64,000 nucleotides of DNA from Schizophyllum amplum (Eukaryota; Basidiomycota; Agaricomycetes; Agaricales; Schizophyllaceae), in assembly GCA_007026445.1 (NCBI GenBank), contig VDMD01000006.1:682001-746000 (forward strand). Direction: 5' to 3'. Made by a program: the position numbers and the translations under genes. Shown here in pieces: positions 55,881 through 64,000 of this stretch (positions are counted from its first letter, which is position 1; each line of letters begins with the position of its first letter). Under the pieces are notes generated by a model. The model worked only from the letters and a program-made list of their open reading frames with translations. It was not told the origin of the DNA and made no database searches.

Positions 55881-56372
55881 TCTTCTCCAGCGCATACTTT
55901 GCGGGATCAAGCGGTACTTCGGCGAGCGAGGGCGCAATCCTAAGCTTATTGAGTGAAGAAAGCAGCACAGACACGAACACGAACACAAATGATGATGGTT
56001 CAGGACGAGAGAGTACAATGGGAACAATGACTACCTAATCCGGCGGACTTCCCCATTGGGCCGGTCCAAGCACACCAATCCCAACAAAGCTCCCCATCAC
56101 CCTTGACCTGCTGCGCCGGCTTACCTCCCAGGCCGGTGACTTGTTGCAGCGCAACAATGCCATGCTGGACGCTGCATTCAAGCTTGCCTGGGCTGGTTTC
56201 CTGCGCTGCAGGGAATTTACTGTGCCCGACAAAGATGCCAACAAATTCAATTCCACAGTCCATCTCATGCGCGGGTGTATCCGCTTCGTACCCAGCATCA
56301 ACAATCCCACACATGTCGAGCTCACGCTCCCTGCCTCAAAGACGGACCCCTTCCGAGCAGGCATCACAATAA
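55881..56372 (+). pseudogene. Tyrosine recombinase fragment, split by a solo LTR
   Basis: Translation of 55881-55946 joined across the solo LTR to 56092-56372 gives a tyrosine-recombinase region: LCGIKRYFGERGR, PITLDLLRRL, AFKLAWAGFLRCREFTV (with the likely first catalytic Arg) and LPASKTDPFRAGITI. This is the type found in DIRS/Ngaro retrotransposons and Cryptons. The C-terminal Arg and Tyr parts are missing: the sequence is cut at about 56372 by a Copia C element on the other strand. Confidence 0.7.
55947..56086 (-). repeat. Solo family A LTR with 5-bp duplication AAGCT
   Basis: A single 140-bp family A LTR lies in minus orientation (TGTTGGG at 56086, CAATA at 55947), flanked by AAGCT at 55942-55946 and 56087-56091. 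It interrupts the tyrosine recombinase reading frame. It proves that this family ends in CAATA and makes 5-bp duplications. Confidence 0.93.
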
Positions 56373-58319
56373 CTTCGACTCCCAGAGCATAGCGGTCGCC
56401 GCGTTCGCTATGGTCAGATTAGCACGCTCTGCAACACCGTTCTGATGCGGCTCATCTGGCTCTGTCGTCTCGAGACGCCACCCGTTCTCCGCTGCGAAAC
56501 ACTTCATAGCGTTCGAGATGTACTCGCCCCCAGCATCGCAGCGCATCACCCTCAGCTTCTCGCCCGTCTCCGCCTCCACTGCTGCAATCCAATGGCGTAT
56601 CGCATCGAAGGCCTCACTCTTCTTCTTCAGATACACCACAGTGCGCCATCGGAACGCGTCGTCAATGAAGGTCATCCAGTAACGGTAGCCCTCAGGCGAC
56701 GCGACCGGCATAGGCCCCTTCAAGTCGGTGTGAACCAACTGAAGTGCGCGCGTCGCTCTCTCTCCCGGTCCGCGCGGAACCGCCTTCCGCTTCTGCTTCC
56801 CCATGATGCATGGCTCGCAGATCGGGTCCGGCGCCTTGCGTGACTCGAGGCGCATCCCACGCACCAGCTTACTGTCCCGCAACCGCGCGATGTCCCCCTG
56901 GTTGATATGCGCGAAGCGGCGATGCCAGAGCGCCATGTCCAGCGGCAGCGTCGTAGCTGACGCACGCGCGGCCTGCTGCTGAGTCCGTGGCACAACGACA
57001 CGACCGTCAAGATAGCCCGTGACCGTCGCAGTGCAGACAAGGACCCCGCCGCGGTAGAACGTCACCTGGCGCCCCTTGGTGTGGATCTCGTACCCCTTGC
57101 GCACAGTGAGATGGTAGATGGAGAGTAGATTCGACGTAAGCAGCGGCACATGAAGCACATTGTGGAATATCAAGCTCGCCCCCTCCTCGTTCCCCAGCTT
57201 CGGCTTGAACTCGACAGACCCTATCCCCTCCGACCAGATGATGGTGCCGTTGGCGAGGCGGATCGGCACGCGATGCGGCGAGTAGGACACGAACCAGCCG
57301 CGATGCACGATCATGTGTGATGAGGCGCCTGTATCGGTGTTCAGCTTGTTGGCCGACTCGGAGGGGAGCCACGCGTCATGCTCGACGGTGGTGAGAGCGC
57401 TTGCCTTGCCTGCAGACTCGACAGTGACGACGGCAGCAGCAGTCTGGGGAGGGGAGATGGTAGCGGGCGAGGCAGCGGCGGCGGCGGCCTTGCGCTGCTT
57501 CTTCTGCTGCTTCTTCGACACGAGCTGGCCAGCGTTGGCGGCGCGCGCAACGGCCTCGCGCTCGAGCTTCGCCTTCCACTCCGGCGTCCAGGTCGGGCAG
57601 TTGTGGATGGTGTGCGGACCGTGGCAGTTGTAGCACTCGATCGCGCGCGCGGCGTTAGCAGCGAGCGTCTCCTGCTCCGAGGTCGAGGTGCGCACGGCGA
57701 AGTCGCGCTCCACAACGCCCTTCACCTTGTCCAAGCTCAGCTGATCGTCGAGGATGAGCGTGTTGGACAGCGACTGATGCTGCTCAACGGGCGAGTTGAC
57801 GAGGGCGCGCATCGCCACCATCGTACACAGCTCCTTGTCCAGCGTGTCGATGTCGTACCCGGTCTTGGGGCGCAAGCTCTTCATGCGCGCAATGCGCCGA
57901 TCGATCTCGTCGAGCAGCGTGGGGAGGGCGGCGGCAAACTCGGGATCAGTGAGGGTGATGCTGACGAGGTCGTTGAACGCGCTGAAGCGCGTCCCGGGCA
58001 CCTGAAGGTGGAACACCTTCTTCAGTGTGGCAAAGAGAGCGGGCGCATCGTCCTGCTTCGACTCGAACTGCTGACGCAGCGACGGGTGGATCGACTGCCA
58101 GATGCGTCCGGCAGCGCGCTCCTTGTTCTGCTCGTACGCCTCCTTCGAGCGGTACTCGGAGTTGGTGAGCTTATTGGGATCGGCGCGCGAGGGAGCGGTG
58201 ACGTTGCCCATCACGTAGCGATAGAGGCCGTCACCTCGAAGTGAGGCCAAGATCTCGGGCTCGTACCAGCCCCAGTTGGAGCGGGTGAGGACGGGCTGTT
58301 TGTGGTGGTCGTACTCCAT
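56364..58319 (-). pseudogene. Copia C Gag-Protease-Integrase, 3'-truncated
   Basis: The frame from ATG 58319 encodes Copia gag (NWGWYEPEILASL, VFHLQVPGTRFSAFNDLV), knuckle CYNCHGPHTIHNC (again CX2CX3HX4C), protease NTDTGASSHM and integrase (HRRFAH, CEPCIMGK, HTDLKGP, RCDAGGEY, NGVAERAN). It ends at about 56373 in unrelated tyrosine-recombinase DNA, so RT, RNase H and the 3' LTR are gone. Its 5' LTR and primer site are present upstream on the minus strand. It is about as similar to the family B product as a sister family would be. Confidence 0.9.
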
Positions 58320-58625
58320 GATGAGGGCGAAGAGATGGGGGGTACGAAGGACGAGTTGGACGTGTGCGGATCTGAGGTGCCACGTGACCTAGAGCACCCA
58401 GGATTCGTATATGTAAAACGCGGCGGTGAAGATAAGGGCGCAGCGTTCGACTCGGTCGTTTTCACGCCGAGTGACGGGTATGGGTGTGAAGGGGGGATGG
58501 TGGCGGACACGACGCCGTTGGACGCGAGTAAATCGAAGCGGAATTGCGCGCTCGACAGCGGTTTGCGATCGCAAGTAGTTAAATCGGAGTTCTGCTGCAG
58601 CGATCTGAGCGCGGGGCTCATAACC
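58320..58625 (-). other. Leader and primer site of the Copia C element
   Basis: The tRNA-Met-type site GGTTATGAGCCCCGCGCTC reads leftward from 58625, directly after the LTR. The remainder is leader without a gene. Confidence 0.75.
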
Positions 58626-58904
58626 TGTTCACAGCGTAGAACTAAGTCAACTAGAGCGGTAGCAACCAAGTCAGTGATATATTCAAGCAAGTAAAACGTG
58701 TAGCTACGCACCTAGAGCGGTAGCAACCAAGTCAGTGATAGAGACTTGGTTGTGTCCGCTCTAGGAGCGACGTCTCGGCATTCGCCGGTGTACTATACAG
58801 TCGGGTGGGTCATGTGAGATAGACGCGGTCACATGATCCGAAAAGCGCGAAGATAAACCAAAACCAGGGATAACGCGAGACGTGCTCAGTCACCCCTTCC
58901 AACA
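58626..58904 (-). repeat. Family C LTR 2 (279 bp)
   Basis: Minus orientation: TGTTGGAAGGGGTGAC at 58904 down to GTGAACA at 58626. It is the 5' LTR of the truncated gag-protease-integrase copy. Confidence 0.9.
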
Positions 58905-61740
58905 CGCGGGAGCGTGGGCGACGCGCACTTGCGCAGTGCACGGCGCCCGGCGTGGGGAGGTCCAGGAGCAGGCGGCGGGCGTAGGGATGGTGGTGGTGCT
59001 AGGCGAGATGTCGGGGGGCCCTCTAGACGCATCCCCAGCCAAGAGCAAAGCACCGGAAGTCCCGGTGCAATGAGTCCTCGAACGGGCTCTGCTCATGGTG
59101 GGGGGAAACGCTAGGGGGTGGGGGATGGGGTGGCTTGACGAGACGATGAGCGGCCGCCCGACGCGGGAGACGCGCATCAGGCGAGCCGCTCGCTACTGTT
59201 GTTGCCCGCAAAGGCGCCGTGCGCTGGCGGTTGTGGCTCGCTTTCCAGAGACACCGAGCGCGTTCTACGCGCCCTCGACGCTAATATCTGCTATATGTTA
59301 GTAATGATCCATATGCAGGGCGCATACACGCACCTGCAGCGCGCCTGCTCGCGCTCGCTCATCCCTCGCGTCATCTGTGTTCTGCAGCTTGTTGTGACGC
59401 GTCCCGTCGTTAAAAACGTTACTTCAACGCTAATTTGAAGTGCGTGAGGTCGAATAAAGGGGCGGGGGAGGTCTTGGGGGCAGCCGCGAGGTCGGGACAA
59501 CAATGGATGAAGGAAGAGAGGAGGTGATCGCGGACGCGCGGCAACCCGGACCGGATTGCCGAACCTCGCCGCCGACGCGCGCCTCGACGCCGGCGCCATT
59601 CCGGAGTCGTTTCCGAGCGGATTTGAGACCCGGAGCGTGTATATAGCATCCTTTAGCCTTGATTTTGAAAAGAATCTACAGAATTCCATCCAGATTAGAC
59701 CTCATAATGAGCAGAACTTCTCGAGGAGAAGCCTGTGGATTTCACTGGTTTCTAAAGGTATGTGCAGGTCATTCTGAGCTGCCATTTGAAGCTCTCGTTA
59801 CAGTCAAAGTTGGAGCGTTCTCAGACATAGCTACTTTGAAGACTAAAGGTATTTAGAGGCTCTCAAATAGCTCAAACAGATCAGATGAAGGTGATCAGCA
59901 CCCTGGAAGGGTGAATATTGTGCAATACAAAGCTATCTAGCAATGTTCCTGGTACATAGACATTGCAGTGAGCTCATACATATATTCATTGTCTAATATA
60001 ACACTAATCTACGAGTTTTGAGAGCGATCGAAAGTAGCGATGAGCAACAATCGCGTTGCGACTCGCCGCGAACGCGCTCCAAATGAGCGTGTTCGTGACG
60101 TAACGTAACGTGTCGACTTCGCCTCCCGCCGCCATTCGCGACGCGCCCCCTGCTCAATAGCGGGGCGATGGCCGCCAAACCTTGGAATTAGGGGTAGGGG
60201 GACTCTGTGGAGTCCCCCCAAAGGTGCGTGTGCTTGCGATTGCACCTGGAAATACACTAACAGTGTTTGTAGAGATGGCTGCAGCGCGCCAGGCACGCTG
60301 CAGCCTTCCTGTCGCCGCTGCTTCGCCTTGAAGGACGCAAACCACGGGCATCTACACCCTTGACAACGCGCCGCCCTCTATGTGCCGGCGCGTGCCCGCC
60401 GTCACCCGCGATCACCTACCCCCACGCACGCAGGCCGGGGATGTGCACCGCTTCCCGCGCCACCCCGCCGCTCCTGCTCGCCTCTGCAGCTCAAGCGCAG
60501 ACGTGCGTCACTGCGCGCTATACGCTGGCGGCAGCGGCAGCGGCGCGCGTGTGGAGAGCGAGAGGGTGTGTAGGAGCCCTGCATGTGCAGGCTCTGGCTG
60601 ATACTCTCGAGGCACGCCCATCTCTGTATACACGCACGTATTTTTCCGATTTCGACGTATATACGCTCTAGATTAGATTAGATTACGATGCGGGGCCTAG
60701 GCGGCCTTCCGCATATGGAATATTATCTCTTTTTACCCGTACACCCATCGTCTCGTCTTTTACAGCCTCACCGTAGCCCTTCGACAGCACGGCACGAGGC
60801 CCTCGGCGACGGGTGTCCCCTAGAGGGTATTCTCGACGTTCTCGAGTATCGTCAAGGCTCTCTCCTTCGACGCGACGCGGAACGCGTCGGGCACGTGCCA
60901 TACACGCGCCACATTCTCCAGCGCGCCTCTAAGCCGCTACAGAGTCGCCAAAGGGCGACCACTCTGCGGCAGCCCTCACTCGACTGGTGAGATCCCCCGT
61001 CGGAGCGAACGGGCTCCCACAGGGTGGCGGGATCGCCCGCTAGGCGGCGAACCCACCCCGATCGCCTTGCCACGCTGTGAGGCGCTCTTAGCGCTGCGCG
61101 GACGCCTCGCCCGCATCCCGGCATGTGCACGAGATGTGCACGCGCGCGCGCGTGCACCGTCCATGCTCCCGTCCGCGCGTCTTCCCCTCCCGCGCCGGCG
61201 CAGCGCCCACCTCCCGCGCGCCCCCAAGGCGACGAGCCTTTCCCGGGCTCGTCTGCCACATTCTTCCACGCCTTCCTCACCGTCTTCTAGACGTTCTGCG
61301 CGTGCGCCTTCACCGGTGCATGGTGTGCGCCCCCTGCAAGTGCCAGCGAAAAATTTTCGTAGCGCTTTTGCACGCTTTTTCTTTGTATTTCTTGCCTTTT
61401 ACCTACATGTTGTGCTTTTATATACATGATATACATTATATCCCGGATCTCCCGAGTGACCAGAGGCAGCGGCGCCAGCGGTGGTGCGCGCGCGCGCACC
61501 CGCGCGGGTGGCGATCGACCGCCCTACCCAAACGGGAAGGGCCATCAATGCGCGAGGGCGAGCCGGGCACGCGACGCGAGCCGCCCGCCGCACCCTGCCT
61601 AATAAGGCGACCACACGCGCATCGCCCGGCATGCCCCCGAAGGCCGGGACCCCCACCGGAAGGTCCGGGAGGGGCCTGTGGCTGTGCAGATAAGTCATTC
61701 ACGACCTTTTCAACTGCTTGGCAAGCAATTAGTCGGGACC
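58905..61740. other. 2.8 kb without a supported gene
   Basis: Open frames are short, GC-driven and mutually overlapping, with no family signature. Seen here: three GATTA units near 60663, a GGGGACT...AGTCCCC hairpin near 60200, and two long alternating CG/TG palindromes (61136-61157, 61483-61500). It may be old repeat DNA. Confidence 0.45.
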
Positions 61741-61785
61741 TTTTAAAAGGTACTACGAGCTCAGCTGGAGCGTGGGGCTCATAAC

Positions 61786-61938
61786 TGTTGGAGACAATCA
61801 CGTGACCTCTGGTTGGTCTAATGATGTCCCAATATCACTAGTAACTATAGACCTGATAGCTCAGTGGTAGGGCGTCAATCCCGAGATGTGGAGGTCCTTG
61901 GTTCAAACCCAGGTCAAGTCACTTTGCTTTTCCCAACA
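61786..61938 (+). mobile_element. 153-bp solo-LTR-like element carrying a tRNA-like sequence
   Basis: Starts TGTTGGAGAC and ends TTTTCCCAACA, so it has TG...CA ends and a short TGTTGG/CCAACA inverted repeat. It is flanked by ATAAC on both sides (61781-61785 and 61939-61943), a 5-bp duplication as made by LTR-element integrase. Its target is the primer-binding site of a Copia C relic. About half of its length is a tRNA-like sequence in plus orientation. It is too short for a normal LTR element and has the wrong ends for a SINE; a tiny TRIM/SMART-type LTR with an internal Pol III promoter is the best reading. Confidence 0.75.
61850..61921 (+). tRNA. tRNA-like sequence, probably a pseudogene, isotype uncertain
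   Basis: 72 bases with canonical spacing: acceptor stem GACCTGA/TCAAGTC (6 of 7 pairs), D arm GCTC-AGTGGTA-GGGC, five-base variable loop, T arm CTTGG-TTCAAAC-CCAGG. Box A (TAGCTCAGTGG) and box B (GGTTCAAAC) are both good. The anticodon stem pairs poorly (TCAAT/TGTGG), and position 33 is C rather than T. The nominal anticodon would be CGA, but without the long variable arm of tRNA-Ser. Box structure is kept while the decoding arm is degraded. Confidence 0.5.
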
Positions 61939-61944
61939 ATAACC

Positions 61945-62225
61945 TGTTCACAGCGCAGAACTAAGTCAACTAGAGCGGTAGCAACCAAGTCAGTGATAGA
62001 TTTAAGCAAGTAAAACGTGTAGCTACGCACCTAGAGCGGTAGCAACCAAGTCAGTGATAGAGACTTGGTTGTGTCCGCTCTAGGAGCAACGTGTCTCGGC
62101 ATTCGCCGGAGTACTATACAGTCGGGTGGGTCATGTGAGATAGATGCGGTCACGTGATCGGAAAAGCGCGAAGATATACCAAAACCAGGGATAACGCGAG
62201 ACGTGCTTGGTCACCCCTTCCAACA
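61945..62225 (-). repeat. Family C LTR 3 (281 bp) of a truncated Copia relic
   Basis: Minus orientation, TGTTGGAAGGGGTGAC at 62225 to GTGAACA at 61945. The bases after it (minus strand) are GGTTAT, then the 153-bp insert, then GTTATGAGCCCC: the primer site split by the insertion. Beyond about 61740 the element is lost. Its outer end cuts the RNase H start of a DIRS/Ngaro-like element. Confidence 0.88.
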
Positions 62226-63973
62226 ACACGACGAGTACTCGCAAAGACACCACTGAGGCCCTTGCGTCCCCTTGCATCAGTGAAGATCTCCACTTCCTCG
62301 CAAGATGGCCGCAGAAGGCGCACCCCATTCCACGACTCCGAGAAAGCGCGCCACCAGCGGATGTCCGCTTGCGCCCCGGAAGAAATATGGAGGGTCGAGA
62401 AGGGGGAATGAAACTTGGAGGAGAAATCAAGAAGGCGCCGAAGGAAAGCACGCGACCCGGGAATGACCTGCGAACAGAACTGCAGAAAGCCATTGAGCTC
62501 CTGCAATTCATGGAGAGAGCATTGCAACATTGATGTCCACTTAGCAAGCAAGTCATGGAGGTAGGCAAGCTTATCGTTGGGCAGACGGGCCTCCATCCAA
62601 ATAGAGTCAAGGATGAGGCCAAGGAACTCGAGTACTGTGGTCGGCCACACAGTCTTTGAGTCTTGGAAGCAGAGCCCAAGTTCACGACCGAGCACCATAA
62701 CCCACTGGACGGCGGCGTGAGACAAAGAGTCGCTGGTTGAAGGGCTGAAGGACAGGAAGAAGTCGTCCAAATAATGACGCAGGGCAGCAGGGATGTGACG
62801 TTGAATGATCCAGTGCAATGCCTCTGCAAAGAGATTGAAGATATATGGTGCGGACTTTAAGCCGAAGGCGAGTACCAGCAGGTAGTAGAGCTGAGAGTTC
62901 CAGTGGAAGCCCAGATGATGCCAATCGGCGGGACGAACGGGGATATGCCGGAAAGCGTCCTTCAGATCCAACTTCGCCATCTTGGTCCCCGGCCCAGAGC
63001 GGACAAGGTCGTCCGCGGCGCGCTGGAACATGTCGTAGGAGATAGCGCCCTCAGAATCAGGTATCCCGTCGTTTACGGAGGTGCCGTGGGGCCAGGAGAG
63101 GTGGTTGATAAGCCTGAGCTTGTTTGGGTTCCGCTTCCGGCCCACCGCTCCCAGAGGCGAGCAACGGAAATGTTCGAGGGGGTCTGATGGAAACGGGCCA
63201 CGGGCATGACTACTTGCGAGCAGTGTCTCCACCGAGGAGGTAATGAAGTCGGGGGTGTCCAAATGCTGATTTGAGATTCCGACATGCACGAGCAGATTCG
63301 GGACCCACAAAGCCCCTATTAGCACCGTGCTGTATGATATGGAGTATGGAGTGGACGAAGTCCTGGTCGGGATAGTCCTTGAGATAATACGCCCATGCGT
63401 CAAGGATGAGCGGCGAGGATACAGTAGGGGATGACGGAGAAGAGGGTGTGTGATGCAAGTTGCAGTGTGGGTCCGAATTAGGGCGAAGAGGAGGTAAAGT
63501 AGATGAGGGTGGGAACAGGGAAGCGTGAGGGAGCGAGGGGGAGAACAAGGTGTCCGACTGCAAAGGAGGTGGTAACGATAGAGGAACCGAGAGAGACTGG
63601 CCCGGGTGTGCCGCCCGGGAATGGCACCAACGCCGCGGGCGGCGGCACGCCCTGCCAGCTCCCTCCTTTGTCGTCAGCTGCAAACAATCACGCTCCACGT
63701 GGCCCGGTGCCAAGCAGCGCTTGCATATGTGCTTCCTGCCCCCGGGCAGGGGGACGACGTGCAGGAGCCGGAGTTGTAGTTGAAGCAAGCCTGCTCGTTC
63801 TTGGGCAGGGCACCCTGCCCGAAGGCGAGCTGGCTGACTTCGTCTTCCCCGCTCGCGCACTGGCCCCGCTGCTCAAAACCGGGAGGAGCGGGCGATGGAG
63901 CAAGATGGTGCTGATGAGGTCTCCCTCGGGACGCATCCAGCCCGCGTAGTTGCCGTTCTGCATCTCCCGTCAA
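62226..63973 (-). pseudogene. DIRS/Ngaro-like retrotransposon: gag-like region, RT and RNase H start
   Basis: Minus strand, entering from the right edge. First a cysteine-rich part (ACFNYNSGSC, SSPCP) then HICKRCLAPGHVERDC, a CCHC knuckle; the frame changes between them in a run of G. Next DAWAYYLKDYPDQDF and NRGFVGPES, then a second frame change in a CCCCC run near 63265. The RT follows: GPFPSDPLEHFRCSPLG, MAKLDLKDAFRHIPV (motif A), FGLKSAPYIFN, HYLDDFFLSF (YLDD motif) and FTDARGRKGLSGVF, the start of RNase H. A family C LTR ends it there. The polymerase type is that of tyrosine-recombinase retroelements. Two frameshifts and the truncation make it dead. Confidence 0.82.
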
Positions 63974-64000
63974 CGCAAGAGGTGGAAGGACATGTGATAG

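Noticed and set aside
60180..60215. Telomere-like TTAGGGG motif
   Set aside because: A single degenerate occurrence with no tandem array, in mid-contig.
61750..61785. A genuine initiator tRNA-Met gene
   Set aside because: The D-arm and anticodon-arm-like bases are the complement of a Copia primer site on the minus strand next to its LTR; no T arm or acceptor stem follows.
61945..62225. Reading this as a solo family C LTR
   Set aside because: Primer-site bases continue past its inner end (split by the 153-bp insert), so it is a 5' LTR of a truncated element; flanking 5-mers do not match.

Overview
The window is nuclear DNA of a filamentous basidiomycete, most likely an Agaricomycete. The genes carry many short GT-AG introns (about 45-60 bases), have GC-rich codon use, and encode fungal orthologues (phytochrome hybrid kinase, Dbp2, eIF4B, APC10, Ste24). 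The transposon mix (Copia, Ty3-like gag, tyrosine-recombinase retroelements, hAT- and mariner-like MITEs) also fits. The species cannot be named from the sequence.

Bases 1-26,600 are a compact host-gene block of nine genes. In order they are: a fungal phytochrome/histidine kinase/response regulator (+), a Dbp2/p68 DEAD-box helicase (-), a Ras/Rap-type GTPase with a CAAX box (-), an RS-tailed cyclophilin (+), an eIF4B-like RRM protein (-), a small conserved disordered protein (+), a DDT-PHD chromatin protein (-), an alpha/beta hydrolase (+), APC10/Doc1 (-) and, as the last of the block, the CAAX protease Ste24 (+). I rebuilt exons by hand. Exon sums are multiples of three for every model except eIF4B, which is one base short. 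There is no operon logic. The only functional echo is that Ste24 and the GTPase both belong to CAAX-protein biology.

Bases 26,600-64,000 are a transposon graveyard and nursery. First comes a young LTR element (227-bp LTRs, 5-bp target duplication) coding only for gag and protease, itself interrupted by a 641-bp MITE. Then comes an AT-rich stretch with a TTAGCC minisatellite, three more MITE-like elements and one doubtful multi-exon gene. From 39.3 kb there is a gag fragment, a gag-only Copia element, a tandem array of Copia elements sharing 308-bp LTRs, Copia fragments of a second 281-bp LTR family, and pieces of tyrosine-recombinase (DIRS/Ngaro-like) retrotransposons running off the right edge.

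The most unusual object is a 153-bp TG...CA element at 61,786-61,938. It has a 5-bp target duplication, carries a 72-nt tRNA-like sequence with A and B boxes, and sits inside the primer-binding site of a Copia relic. Three Copia LTR families here share a primer-binding site that matches the anticodon arm of tRNA-Met, which implies half-tRNA priming.
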